From Marchantia polymorpha subsp. ruderalis (lineage: Eukaryota > Streptophyta > Marchantiopsida > Marchantiales > Marchantiaceae): a DNA stretch of 64,000 nucleotides. The stretch covers positions 2,936,501 through 3,000,500 of the forward strand of contig AP031356.1 of assembly GCA_037833965.1 (NCBI GenBank), written 5' to 3'. Every line of letters begins with the position of its first letter. Within the stretch, counting starts at the first letter, position 1. Below are positions 1-11,399 of this stretch, in pieces. Position numbers and translations under genes: made by a program. Below the pieces are notes generated by a model. It did no database searches. It saw only the letters and a program-made list of their open reading frames with translations, and was not told the origin of the DNA.

Positions 1-1042
1 GCCGGCTGTCAGTCCGTCCATCTCCTCCCGAAGGCCGTGGTGCCTTCTGTGCAGAGGTTTCTGCCGTCTTCCCTAGAACCTGAGCGATTATCTCTTCCTG
101 TGTGAGATTCCGCCGGGTCGGAGTTCGCCTGGTCTCCTCAGTAACAGTTGGCATTCTGCGTGCCCTCTGTTTTGGTCGACTATGAGGCTCGGGGGTGGGC
201 CGACCACGAGTCGGCGCAGCTGGTACTTCCGGCTGCCTGTCCTCAGGTCTCTCATCCCACTTCCGCTTGCGCGGAATGCGCTCACTTCGACGTTCTTCTG
301 CTGCTCTGGCTGGAGCCGGAGCCGGAGGCGTACTGGCAGGTTCCTCGTCCGGATCCGTGTCTACTTCGGCCTCCCTCGAATATCTACCTGGATAAGACCG
401 ACTCAGCTGCGGAAACCGAGTTTTCTCAGCATTCGTCAAACATCCCATCGCCCGGTAAAACACGATTAAGTAAGGCGATAGATGATTGAGCGTTCCTCCC
501 CTCTCTTCTTGCGCATGTTGGCGCGTCACCTTCCACAGGAGCCGTGCCCAATGCACCGGAGCTCCTGACAACACTAGCTCCACGAACTCTACCTGCCAAC
601 CATGCATGTAAGCGGTCTTGGTCGGCTGCAATATCTGCAGCAATGCCGTCGCGACATTTCTCCGCAATCGATCCTTGTAATCCCGTGTCCGGAAACCGTT
701 CTTGGGATGTCTAGCCACCTTGAAGAGCTCATTGTAGGAGACTTCTTCCTCCTGGGACACTTTCACGCTGTCGGCCTCGAAGAGGAGATCCCCTTCCTCG
801 CCGGCACACCTGCCCAACACCTGCGCCCAATTGCAAATTTCCCATCTCTCTGGGTGTGGGCGAAATCCGCGAGAAGGCTTGTGTCTCTCTTGCAGATACT
901 CGCGCACCATCTCCGGACACGTCCAATTCCACCCCCAGAGGAGAAAATCGAGCTTCAGTCTCGTCAGCACATCTTGAAATGCGCGTAGACCGATCTGCGG
1001 CACCCTGAGTGGAGACACTCGCAGCTGGGGAACCTTCGACAT
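1..1042 (-). CDS. U3-resident LTR protein (family B), N-terminal part, cut by window edge
   Basis: The frame opens at an ATG at 1042 and stays open to position 1 (about 347 codons) without a stop. The start reads MSKVPQLRVSPLRVPQ and is followed by a domain containing FLLWGWNW, WAQVLGRCAG, RTRDYKDRLRR, HGWQVEFVELV, APVHWARLLW and GTLNHLSPYLIVFYRAMG. This aligns throughout with residues about 93-300 of the family C protein at 59745-62882. After the domain comes a charged, Pro-rich linker. The rest, including the expected coiled coil, lies outside the window. Function is unknown; it loosely resembles ORF-1-type domains of plant retroelements, and I could not search a profile. Unlike the copies at 53054 and 56067, this one shows no nonsense codon in the visible part. 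Confidence 0.7.
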   Translation of the reverse strand, partial: MSKVPQLRVSPLRVPQIGLRAFQDVLTRLKLDFLLWGWNWTCPEMVREYLQERHKPSRGFRPHPERWEICNWAQVLGRCAGEEGDLLFEADSVKVSQEEEVSYNELFKVARHPKNGFRTRDYKDRLRRNVATALLQILQPTKTAYMHGWQVEFVELVLSGAPVHWARLLWKVTRQHAQEERGGTLNHLSPYLIVFYRAMGCLTNAEKTRFPQLSRSYPGRYSREAEVDTDPDEEPASTPPAPAPARAAEERRSERIPRKRKWDERPEDRQPEVPAAPTRGRPTPEPHSRPKQRARRMPTVTEETRRTPTRRNLTQEEIIAQVLGKTAETSAQKAPRPSGGDGRTDSR

Positions 1043-1838
1043 TGCGTTGCCTGCACACACAAACGTTCTCCCTTTCGCTCACTCTCTCACAATCGCCACT
1101 GCGCGTCGGCCACTCAAGCACTGACTGCTCACTCTCTCTGCGCTCGTTCAAGATCGCTACTCCCAATTCTTTCAAGGTCCGCCAAGATCCTTGTGCAACT
1201 CGTCTCCTCACTCTCTACTCTCACTGCAGGTCGCTCCGCCCTTGCGCGTAATCTTGGAACTGGAAATTGCAAAGTCAAGAATGAGAGAATGAGACTGGAG
1301 CGCAGTCTTTTCTTCTCCGATTTCAAGAACGTCCAACGTTCTTACTGGTTGCAACGTACGCAGCCGGCTATACGGCTTAACGGTTCGCCCTTTGCATGCG
1401 CGAATTCACGTCTCCGCATTGCGCGCATCCGCATGCTTCAACGTTGAATTCTCCCGCCGCCGCCACCTTCCGGACTCGAGTCCGCTGCAGGGTATACGTC
1501 GGCCCTGTTGTCTTTTCCTAACCCGCCCTTCTCCGGAGGCGTGTCGCCGCTGGTGCGTTCATTATCCGTCGGCGCCTTGATGGAGGCGCACATCCAGCCG
1601 GAGCGAATTACGCCGGCGCGCAGTCGTACCGCCTATTTTGTCCTTTATGCCTCGTCCGTTGCTGCCAGCGCATATCCGTCAGCGCAACTCATGCCAGCGC
1701 ATCCGGCCGTCAGCGCCACGTCGGAGGCGTACATCCGACCGGCGCTTTCCTTCCATGAACAGCCGCCAAAGGCGCTTCCGACTCTGAGTTGGTTTCCTCC
1801 TGTGAGCGCGTGATTCCGCCGAAGGCGCATCGCCGAGG

Positions 1839-2955
1839 GCGTACGGGAATCCTTTCCGGCTGTGAACCCTAGCGCGAACGGCGCATGTCCGGCTACGAGT
1901 TTTCCGACGCTCATAACTTCTCCATTCCTGATCCATCTCCGGCGCTCTTGGACTCGTTAGAACGAGCGTCCCGAGCTCTTTCTAATGCAACTTCAACCAA
2001 CTGGATCTACCGTGTATCCCGATTGTTATGAAGGTTTTCCCTTTCCGCGCTAGCGGCGCTTCGCCGAAGGCGCACTCATGGTCGGATGCCTTTAGAGGTC
2101 CGGGCCCTTCTCCTGACGTCTTTAGCAAAACCTCCTCCTGAGGTGTCTGCGCCGGAAGCGTAGCTTCCTTATACGCTAGAGGCGCGTGAGTAGAGACACC
2201 TCAAAAATGAGTCTTTGCCGAAGGCGCCGAAGACGTTGGCGTTGGTACATCCGACTACGTGATTCTTGGTGCCCTCGTGACGATCTCATCAATCCACTCT
2301 ATTTAGCGTACCCTTCTCTAGCTACAAACACTGCTTTGGTACTAGTTTTCTAAAATCGTTTAAATTCTGCAAAAAAACAAAAAGTGTGTTACCACAGCGT
2401 ACGGGAATCCTTTCCGGCTGTGAACCCTAGCGCGAACGGCGCATGTCCGGCTACGAGTTTTCCGACGCTCATAACTTCTCCATTCCTGATCCATCTCCGA
2501 CGCTCTTGGACTCGTTAGAACGAGCATCCCGAGCTCTTTCTAATGCAACTTCAACCAACTGGATCTACTGTGTATCCCGATTGTTATGAAGGTTTTCCCT
2601 TTTCGTGCTAGCGGCGCTTCGCCGAAGGCGCACTCATGGTCGGATGCCTTTAGAGGTCCGGGCCCTTCTCCTGACGTCTTTAGCAAAACCTCCTCCTGAG
2701 GTGTCTGCGCCGGAAGCGTAGCTTCCTTATACGCTAGAGGCGCGTGAATAGAGACACCTCAAAAAGGAGCTTTTGCCGAAGGCGCCGAAGACGTTGGCGT
2801 TGGTACATCCGACTACGTGATTCTTTGTGCCCTCGTGACGATCTCATCAATCCACTCTATTTAGCGTACCTTTCTCTAGCTACAAACACTGCTTTGGTAC
2901 TAGTTTTCTAAAATTGTTTAAATTCTGCAAAAAAAACAAAAAGTGTGTTACCACA
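1839..2955. repeat. 558-bp tandem duplication at LTR 5' end
   Basis: Positions 1839-2396 and 2397-2955 are two head-to-tail copies starting GCGTACGGGAATCC and ending at the LTR terminus ACCACA. They differ by only a few substitutions and one A-tract length change, so the LTR now has two 5' ends in a row. Confidence 0.9.
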
Positions 2956-3000
2956 GCAGTCTTGGTCGTCATGGCTGCAGGTGCGGATGCAACTCAGACA
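2956..3000 (-). pseudogene. Beheaded secreted-protein gene (start codon plus five codons)
   Basis: On the minus strand an ATG at 2972 is followed by the same codons as the intact gene at 23061 (ATG ACG ACC AAG ACT), then the LTR at 2955 replaces the rest. Its leader and TATA box (TATAAAT, 3078-3072) are still present. This is the copy-1 counterpart of the gene at 22283-23061. Confidence 0.8.
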
Positions 3001-3777
3001 ACTGAGACTTTGCTAGCCTAAGATCTGCAACGCAGCGAATGTTGATGGAAAGAAGTTCAGAAGCCATTACAATTTATAGTGACGCCGATTGTGCTTCTTC
3101 TGAAGGGACAATAATCGAGGTTTTGGAGACGGTGAGTTGTTTCTTCCACTGATTCAATCTGAACCCTTGATCTGCATGTTCGGTAGTTCGTGCCCAAAAT
3201 ATCTGCCACGTAAAGGGCCATGTATCATCTGTGTACTTTCTAGGCAGATGAGGATTTCAGGTGTATGATGTTTTGATTCTACTTTGGTCGTGCACTGAAA
3301 AGTTCCGACTACTGTTCCTTAAAGTGAAGGAGGCTTGATGTCCTGCCGGCAAGGTCATCATATGTCCTCTCTATCACATTGAAGATGGAGCTGTGTATTC
3401 GTATACATGATAGATATGGTCCTGTATATTCTCAATTATGGAAATTAAAGTGATAAAGTGCACGTTGGCCAAATGAACAAAGAAATTTGGCTCGTCGTCT
3501 ACGTGATTGATCAATGCAGATCAGTGCGCATCAATGAACAGCTAGAGTGTGCACTGTGGCCTGGTACTCACTTTCTGGAGAAAGAAGGAAAACCATATTC
3601 ACGACAGCCAAAGCTCTTCCAACCGTCTGCATTATTGTTGCTGCACACGAACCTAAATTGCACTCACTATATAATCCATTGGATCCCCCTTATTTTTCAC
3701 AATCGCTCACAACCTTCCTGTTCAGAAGCTTATCCAGCATAGTATCGGTGTTCTCACTTGTATTCCCAGCTCCAGCC
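2973..3777. promoter_or_regulatory. Divergent promoter region, copy 1
   Basis: 805 bp between the beheaded minus-strand gene and the plus-strand gene at 3778. A plus-strand TATATAA lies at 3668-3674, 104 bp before the ATG, and a minus-strand TATAAAT at 3078-3072. The segment is almost identical to 23062-23866. An open frame from 3547 runs through the TATA box and leader and I do not regard it as coding. Confidence 0.6.
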
Positions 3778-4575
3778 ATGGTTTCCAAGACTGCCTTGTT
3801 TCTGGTGGCAGCATTTGCTGTGGTCTTCGCAGCATGGAGCCCAGTGGCTGCGCAGCCCCCACCACCACCCGCGACCACACCAGTTATCACAGTCACCAAT
3901 GCTAGCCCCGTCGAAGTTTTGATCTTCCAGATTCTGAACGGCACATTGAACCGGCTGGCCACAGTCCCCGCCAACTCTGGCCAGTTCGTCATCCGAAACT
4001 TTCAGGCCGTCAACGGCCAAGTAGACTTGCTGGTTCGGAGCACGGTGATGGGGGTCACATCGCAAGTGGGACGAGTGCTCACTCCTTCGAATGTGACAAA
4101 CATCGTCATCCGCACGAACTCAGCCGCAACCGGTCTGCTCGTGACCATCACCGGGCTGCTCAATGGTCCAGTGTCAGTGGTACTGGACCTCATCTTCACG
4201 ACTCTTGTCGGGGCTCTTCTCTCCATTCTTGTGAGTATCCTTCAATCTCTGATTTTGAGTTATGGACTGACTCTTTGTATTATCATCGTCACAAATTTTG
4301 ATTCTTATATCTAAATAAATAGATAAATTTAAATATAAATAAATATATAAATATCTTAAATCCGGATGTCCGCATATCTGTTTGAACCTTGGTAGCAAAA
4401 CTGATAGAATCCTTCTCCTCCAAGATTGAAAAGATTATGCACTATGTAACCTTCGCTTTGTAACTAATGTACAATCAGTTATTTATGCAATTTTGAGCCC
4501 TACATCATCTGCATGTGATTTCAGATGTATCTAAGGGTACTAATACTTGTGATGGGCTTCTTTCAGTCTCCATAG
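3778..4575 (+). CDS. Small secreted protein, two exons (copy 1)
   Basis: Join 3778..4230 and 4567..4575, 153 residues. Residues 1-26 form a signal peptide (basic start, Ala/Val/Phe-rich core, cleavage expected after VAA before QPPPPP). The mature part has a Pro-rich start and then about 115 residues rich in Val, Thr, Asn and Ile, with sequons NAS, NGT and NVT, no cysteine, and a hydrophobic C-terminus (VVLDLIFTTLVGALLSIL). Exon 1 ends CTT followed by the donor GTGAGT; the intron has TACTAAT about 30 nt before the acceptor TTTCAG. Exon 2 supplies only TCT CCA TAG. The product is probably exported. I do not recognise the family. A longer frame that ignores the splice site and includes the leader is not believable, because the TATA box lies within it. 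Confidence 0.75.
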
Positions 4576-5084
4576 ACGCGATCAATACTGTTTCGAAATA
4601 ACAAGGACGATACAGGACGGAAACTTGAAGATTATCACCTTCATTTAGTGATCATTGTTCGTCAGCTACACTGTGAGATACTTGAAGTCATAGGGCGTAA
4701 TATGTCTGTACGCTACAAGATATCCTTCCAAAGTCATGATGACGGAAGCAATATCAAGACAGGAGTGTCAATGCTCTTCTTACGAGCCAATGTAATAAAC
4801 GACAACCACTTTGGAGTTTTAGATTCTCTGATCTAGGTTTGATGACCTGCATGGCCATGGATAAAAAACTTGGAGTCCCAATTTGCATAAGGTTTTCCGT
4901 CTTCTACGGCTGTGCCTGAGATGAAATTGATACATCCCCAGTACACCGATTCTCGCAGGATACTATATCGGTGTCCTCCTAAAGGTTCATATCATATGAA
5001 CGTTAAGGTGAATCCTCTGATAGTGGCATACATATGAATGTACAATCCTGAGATGAAATACAATATGAAATATACAATCCTTCA

Positions 5085-5419
5085 GTGGTACTTGCCCTCG
5101 TCTTCACGACTGTTGTCGGAGTTCTTCTTTCAGTTCTTGTTAGTATCTGTGGATATCTGATTGCGAGTTCTTGACGCTGTCTTCTCATTTCCATCCTTAT
5201 AAGTCATGTCTTTGATAGTTTAAAATCGGTAAGAAAATTTACTTCTTTTACCCAGTCGTCAATAGTTCTATAGCTATCTTCGTAGGATAGCAATCATCCA
5301 ACACTAAAGAGATTATGCTTTCAACGAAGAATTGTGAAAATGCTGGCATCTGTGGATTTGATTTCATATCATTATTCACCCCACTAATACTTGTGATGCG
5401 CTTCTTTCAGACTCCATAG
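5085..5419 (+). pseudogene. Truncated secreted-protein gene fragment
   Basis: Positions 5085-5140 encode the last part of exon 1 (VVLALVFTTVVGVLLSVL), followed by a donor-like GTTAGT and later the acceptor CTTTCAG before ACTCCATAG at 5411-5419. The signal peptide and most of the mature protein are absent. A near-identical copy is at 25174-25508. Confidence 0.7.
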
Positions 5420-5748
5420 AGATGATCATTACTGTGATTAAAAATTGTAAAGACGATGCTGGACGAATATGGAAACAGAACCGCAAACTGTATAGCGATC
5501 AGTAGGTTACTTAAGCCGTGAGACTTGTAATTCAAAGAGCTGTATTTGTCTATGTGACATTCTTCTAAGACATTACCACGGGAACAATTTCCAGATATCA
5601 CCGTCATTGCTCCGCCACCGAGGCACTGTAATAAAAGACAAGCGCTTTTGAGTTGGAAGTCCTCTGATCTGGGTTGGAATACACTGGCATTTAGAACTTG
5701 AAGTACAAAGATGGCCACGGGTTCTCATCATCAAGGCCTCAGCCTGGC

Positions 5749-8162
5749 CTAATGTTTATTATGCCCAGTAGGCTGAATCTCGCGAGAAATAAAATTCGTG
5801 TCCGTCGTACATTTTCTGGTCATACATCATAGGACCAGAGAATCTCACAATTAGATCAACGTGGCACCATTAAAAGTGATCTCGCCAGGCTGATGACCAG
5901 CTTTGTATATTTCACTCATTGCTCTCTCACACCTCACTCGAATTCTATAGGAGCGCTGGTAGAGAGCTTTTTGAATAACAAAAATCTAATGAAATGAACT
6001 CTAACAAATAAATCAATTACTACACATTTTGTTAAATCATGGATCTTTTGTTCAATGAAACTGAGAAGAAAATTGATAATCATAAACCAAAGGAAGTGAT
6101 TTTGCCAGTGATTAAACGATTGACCATGGTCCATGTCGAGGAAAAATGTCTAGATTCTTCCGAATTATTGAATCGATATCTTTTATACAAAAACTTCTTG
6201 TTCGTTTTAATATTATAAAATTTTGGGTTCAGGTTATTTACCTTCAAATATTGAGAATCATAATTTTTATATTCACATAATGTACTTTCAAATATGCAAT
6301 GACTGGCTTCATTAAAAATAAAAATAAGTTTTGTTCATTTGAAGTACTTTTCTGGATTAATCATAACTCAGGGTTAAATTTTCACTGAAATTTTAGTTTA
6401 CTTAGTTGTCCACAATGACATCACCATCTTCGCGTTACTACTTTGTGTGATAAACGTGATGGCAAGATTGATCTATTCATGTGTTTTGCGACTGTATTGA
6501 TTCGCCAATGAATTTGGGAATCTCTCAAATTTAGATTATCTTCACCAAAAGAAAGAAAATACTGCAGACTTTACCACCATATCATTTAGATCAGGCCTTT
6601 GACAAGGATCATTTCTATTTGCATGGTAATAGTCAGTTATTCAATTGTGCCAAAAGTAGCAAAACCGAAGATTGTATAATGAATGTGCACAACAAAATGT
6701 ACTCTGTGCAAATCCTCATGATAATTTGTTGAAGTCATTCATGCCATGAACTCCTCGCCTTTATAATTTGACTAGAAGATAATGGACGCGGGTGTTATGC
6801 TCCCTTAGATACTTGCTATCCAACTGATCCTCTCCTAAAAATTTTCTTAGCGCTATACCATCTGCAAATTGTACACAATTATTATTGTGTTTGGAAAAAG
6901 TATCAATACACACTACTGAAATAGATAAAATTATGTTAGGAAGATTTGTATGCCATAAGAATTTGATAATGAATATATTCAAACCGTAGTGTAGTTAGAA
7001 AAATTATTCTTTCTCGAATGCATTTGATTTTTGTATAACATTTATACCGTATAAAATATTCGATTCAAATTAAAAATATTTAAGAATAAATGATTGTAAT
7101 TTTATATCAAGACCATATCATATTTGGCCACCAATAATGCTGTAATGTTATGAAGTATTATAGGCTTTAGTTTCTTAACTTACAAGAGACTTAAGAAATG
7201 AAGTAACAAACGGACAAAAGTTGTTTATGGGCGCCCTCATTAATACTCAATTGTTATAATATGCACATACATAATATCAGTGCAGCAAGCTAATCAAATG
7301 ATATAAGTTGATCTTTTTAATCATTCCGAGAGCAGAATCCCTGAAAGCATGTTCAAACGACGACTACAAACAACTCCTTTTATTCTTAGTCTTAAGGAAA
7401 GGTTCTTATTACGTGATATATTCAGCGACATAAGCTGACATATCCAAATCGGAAGTTTACAGTGCCCTTCAGACACACTTAGTGATGGAGCTAAGAATCT
7501 CTGATCTGTTCTGGACTTGTTGCTTGACATCCTACGAATGTAGAAACCGAGAACACAATCATGACTAGTAAACTATTGACGATGACGGAAGTTCGGCATG
7601 CCTTCTATAAATTTTGAAGACCACTTCTAACTAATGCTGGCAGAGTTGTTGACAAGCTCGCATCACATACCAGGGTTGTACCCGGGAAGCAGGTAACCAC
7701 TGATACAAATGCAAAAAAATGTCATGGTTGTTCATGAGAAGAAGTACCGAGCATCTGTCTTCATCCAATTTCTGAGCTATAATCTTCATTGCAAGTTATA
7801 GATGCTTTCTGCATGATAGAAACATGACTTTCTCTTTAGATGTGACTCTGAATTTGCGAGTGTGCTAAAGAGGTGTGGACTTGACAGGAAATTATAATTG
7901 TTTCGTGAAGGGATATAGGCATAACGTTGATAACCAATCAGTAGTGGACCGATGAAAGATCTGAAAGTATGAGTGACATGTCTTCTTAAGACATTAGAGG
8001 TGACGCCTTTCACAATTCAGGATTGACTGAAGAATAATACCTTAGGGGAGAAGGAGAGGGTATTTTAGCTCGAGGGATGGAATTGGAGTGGAGAATGAGT
8101 CAGAGTATTTTCGGGATAAATTTGTTGAAGGTGTAGAAATCTCAGACTTTGCTAGAGTAACC
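5749..8162. other. AT-rich spacer without recognisable genes
   Basis: No open frame has coding character, and no RNA gene or retroelement end was recognised. The last part (about 8040-8162) is a plausible 5' leader of the TFIIB-like gene; it has a short upstream frame from an ATG at 8077. Confidence 0.6.
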
Positions 8163-9167
8163 ATGAACGTAATCGTCTGCCGGGATTGCAAAACGAGAGA
8201 TAATGTGTTGGACTACGCTTCCGGTGACGTCATCTGCGTCGAGTGTGGGCTGGTTCTGGAGTCTCATTTCGTGGAAGACGCGCCGGAATGGCGTACGTTT
8301 TCGGACCAGAGTGGAGCGAAGGATCGAAACCGAGTTGGTGATTCGTACAATGACCTGCTTCCAGACGGTGGCATCTCCACAACCTTCAGCCAAGTGGAGG
8401 GTAATTCCATTTCGTCATGCCTCAAGCGTGCAGAATCTCGACTGCCCAATGGAGACAGCAGTCGGCTCCTCTCTAGCTTAATCAGATGTGCCTCTATGGC
8501 CTCACGACTGGGTCTGGTCCGGAGCATTCAGACCATTGCTTCCTATATCTATCAGAAGGTGACAAACCTGAATTTCACCAAAGGGAAAAATCAAGATGCG
8601 GTACTGGCGTCTTGTTTGTACCTGGCGTGTCGTCAGGAGGGCAAAACCCGGTCGATGAAAGAGATTTGTTCGGTTGCAGAAGGTACTTCGCTGAAGGAAC
8701 TGGGACGAGCTTTACTCTGCATCGAGAAACACATGAAGGAAGATCTAGGAATGGGCAAGTCCGTCAATGCAGCAGATTTCGTGAGTCGTTTCTGCATAAA
8801 GCTAGGGGTGAGTTATAAAGCGAGATTAGCAGCCACTGAAATCGTCCAGATGGCTGACAACCGGCTCGACGTGAGGAGAAACCCCATGTCTGTGGCTGCA
8901 ACTGCAATATTCATGGTTTCCCAGCTCCATGAATCAGGGAAGAGTTCTATCGAAGAGATCTCTATATTTTGTGGTGTGTGCAGAAAGACAATATTGGAAA
9001 CTTATGGAGTTCTCCTCCCTCATGCTTCCATGATCATTCCGGCTTGGTTTGCTAACGACGAACAGCTCAAAGCTCTTCCACCTCTTCCACTCAAACGACG
9101 AGATGCAAAAAATGATGGAAAGTTGGAATCGGGTTCCCACTCCAGAACGACATCGATTAACACATGA
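8163..9167 (+). CDS. TFIIB-family general transcription factor, intronless
   Basis: 334 residues from the ATG at 8163 (context ACCATGA). A longer frame starting at 8088 begins with GTG and is not used. An N-terminal zinc ribbon has Cys at 6, 9, 25 and 28 (CRDC and CVEC) followed by GLVLESHFVEDAPEWRTF. A B-reader/linker contains RVGDSYNDLL, then come two cyclin-like repeats at about 85-175 (with RSIQTIASYIYQ and CLYLACRQEGKTRSMKEI) and 185-275 (with PMSVAATAIFMVSQL). TFIIB bridges TBP-bound promoters and RNA polymerase II in the nucleus. The length is slightly above the usual roughly 310-320 residues because of a C-terminal tail rich in Lys and Ser. Plant TFIIB genes I know of contain introns, so this uninterrupted frame could be a retrocopy or a divergent TFIIB-related paralogue. 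Confidence 0.9.
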   Translation: MNVIVCRDCKTRDNVLDYASGDVICVECGLVLESHFVEDAPEWRTFSDQSGAKDRNRVGDSYNDLLPDGGISTTFSQVEGNSISSCLKRAESRLPNGDSSRLLSSLIRCASMASRLGLVRSIQTIASYIYQKVTNLNFTKGKNQDAVLASCLYLACRQEGKTRSMKEICSVAEGTSLKELGRALLCIEKHMKEDLGMGKSVNAADFVSRFCIKLGVSYKARLAATEIVQMADNRLDVRRNPMSVAATAIFMVSQLHESGKSSIEEISIFCGVCRKTILETYGVLLPHASMIIPAWFANDEQLKALPPLPLKRRDAKNDGKLESGSHSRTTSINT

Positions 9168-10369
9168 GTTACAAGTCCATAAGAGAAATGGAGAATTGGA
9201 GAATCTTCCTAAACATATCTCATCGCTGTCAAATCTAAAAGATTCATCTGGTTGGATTGCATGCATGCATGCAAGTTGCATGCTATCAAGCTCTGCAAAA
9301 GTATGACAATTCATGCCTCGTGGTTCACTTTGAGATCACCAACAACATGACAACTGCGATGGCTTATGTTTTTAGCAGAAGCACAAATTTATGAGTAGTC
9401 TCTCCTGTCCGCAACAGATTTGCAGTGAACGTTTTATCCAAAATATTTCACAACAAAGCAGCAGGAGGCTATGAAGTAAAAGATGGCTGCAGACATCAGC
9501 TCGACAGCAAGCGCAATAGCTTTGAGAAACAAGACTTTACTCTTGCGATCCAGGATGATGCCACTGCGCACAACTTGTAACTGGTTGTGTACTAGAGGTG
9601 TTGCATTCTTTGTTACTTGACAATCATGCCTAAAATATAAGACTTATTGAGACAATGATACAAAAGTCTAATTTTTTTCCTAGGATATTCACTATCAGCA
9701 AGTTTTACACTGAATGTCGTTTCAGTTATCCGCTTTCTCTGCTTGTAAAAAATTAATCAAGTCTCTCAAGTAAATGGGATTATCTTATGTTGCTTGATTT
9801 CACTTGAGAGAAAGCCTTAACATTGAGTTCATATGATATTCGCATGGATGAATATAAAATTCTTTGGGGAATGCTTTTCACTATGTTTTAAAGCACATAT
9901 TCATTTCTTCATTGTTTTTTTAATTTGGAATACTGTTCTTCTCATGATTCGAAAGCCCAAGCAAGGATTTATTTCTTCATGAGGAGCGCATGATAATATT
10001 CTTTAATCCAAACCCAAGCTGTGATTGTTAAATGCTCATTATACGTATATTTCATGATTTTTCAGTATAACGTAATTTATAGTTAACGTATCTTCCTTTA
10101 CGTTAACTTTGGTCAACTTGACATTTTGCTGGCGTCTTAAAGTTATTAATACAAAGCATAATGTGCTAATACCTTGTTAGTAGAAACATTGAGAATATTT
10201 TTTTATAAAAAACATTCATCAGCCTCCCTCCTGTTCAAATTTGTGTTGATCGAACGAGAAGATTTTACTCTTGCAAAACCAAAATTCTTGCATTGTTGTT
10301 AATTTTTTATTCTTTTCTGATTCGATATTTATTATATTTTGTATTATACATTGTTATTTATTTATTGCT
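9168..10369. other. AT-rich spacer, nothing recognised
   Basis: Follows the TFIIB-like stop codon. It contains a short alternating ATGC run near 9258-9275 and otherwise low-complexity AT-rich DNA. Confidence 0.6.
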
Positions 10370-11395
10370 CTAGATGAAGTGAAAAAGTCAGACGGCGAGT
10401 AACATATTACCTTCAATGAAAATGGTAAGAAGAAAGAAGAGAATTACGCAAAATAGTTCTTGGTGAGCGACCTAGAAGGTTGATTGTGATCAAGTTATCA
10501 TGTAAAAGATCTTGGAAGTTTATACAAGAGATAAAGAGAACGTAATTACTCCCAATGAAGTGAAACAAGCTAATGGCGGGTATCATGTTGCAGTCAGTTA
10601 GGATGACGAGAAGAAAGAAGAAGAGGAGGAAGTGAGATCATTGTTGTCGAGAGAACTAGCAAGTTGATTGTCATCAAGGTGTCATGCAAGAGGTCTTGAA
10701 AGTTGATGCTAAAGATTAGGAGAACGTAGTTACTCCCTGTGAAGCGAAAAAGGCTATAGCAAGAACCATGCTGGCAACAACCATGTGGATGTCGTAATTA
10801 TTGAGAATGGCAAAAAGAAAAAAGAAGGGTAAAAGCAAGATCTTACTAATCGAGCAAACTAGTCAAGAGGTCCTCTGAGTTAAGGCAAAAGGGAAGGAGA
10901 AAGGAGTTGCACTTGATTAAAAAAAGTCTAACGGCAAGTATCATGTTGACACCGCAGTTAGTGACATGACAAGAGAATAAAAAAAAAAAGCAAGATGGGT
11001 ATGATTGAGCAAACAAGGAAACTGATGATGATCAAAGTGTCATTTAAGAGTTCGTGGAAGTTATGGAAAAAGATGAGAAAAATGTGATTCCTTCCAATGA
11101 AGAGAAAAAGGTTAATGGTGAAAACCATGTAGAAGCCTCAGTTACTAAGCATGGCAAAAGGAAAAAAGAAGCAAAGGAAGCAAGGTGATTCTGGTTGAGC
11201 AAACTAGAAAGCAGATGATGTTCAAGGTGTCATAAAAGTTGCTGCAAAAGAGGATGAGAAAGAAGTTACACTTGGTGAGGAGAAAAAGGCTAACGACAAG
11301 TCTCATGTTGCCGCTCTAGTTATTGAGATGGCAAGAAGAAAGAAGAAGAGTAAAAAGCAAGATGATATTAGTTGAATAAACGAGAAAATTGATGA
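10370..11395 (+). repeat. Six degenerate tandem repeats of about 180 bp
   Basis: Units begin near 10375, 10556, 10741, 10915, 11097 and 11276, each with a version of GAAGTGAAAAAGGCTAACGG. Each then carries ATGGCAAGAAGAAAGAAG-like Lys/Arg codons and a segment resembling AAGTTGATGATGATCAAGG and GTCATGCAAGAGG. Similarity between units is moderate and every reading frame is broken by stops. It may be a decayed Lys-rich repeat gene or a satellite-like array. Confidence 0.65.
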
Positions 11396-11399
11396 TGAT

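Larger units (their letters stand above)
1..2955 (-). mobile_element. Giant LTR (family B), 5' portion, cut by window edge
   Basis: Minus-strand LTR whose 5' terminus is at 2955 (TGTGGTAACACAC read on the minus strand). The remainder lies left of the window. Positions 1-1000 match 57581-58496 plus 63893-64000 closely, which identifies it as the same LTR family. It contains a U3-type upstream region (1043-2955) with many short GC-rich palindromes of the form CGCCGAAGGCG, followed by an open frame running off the window edge. It interrupts a secreted-protein gene copy at 2956, where the sequence GCAGTCTTGG resumes exactly as at 23045. The target-site duplication cannot be checked because the other end is outside the window. 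Confidence 0.85.
2956..5748 (+). repeat. 2.8-kb segmental duplication, copy 1
   Basis: Collinear with 23045-25837 at a constant offset of 20,089 bp with only scattered differences. Examples are GTCTTC versus GTCCTC in the signal peptide (Phe to Leu) and a small A/T-tract change in the intron. It includes the divergent promoter, one intact gene, and one pseudogene fragment with its 3' region. Confidence 0.9.

Noticed and set aside
3547-4314. 255-codon frame covering the secreted-protein gene (and its copy at 23636)
   Set aside because: It includes the TATA box and leader upstream and intron sequence downstream; the ATG at 3778 and the GTGAGT donor fit all family members.
8088-8162. 25-residue N-terminal extension of the TFIIB-like protein
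   Set aside because: It would start at GTG; the ATG at 8163 has a good context and gives the normal zinc-ribbon start.
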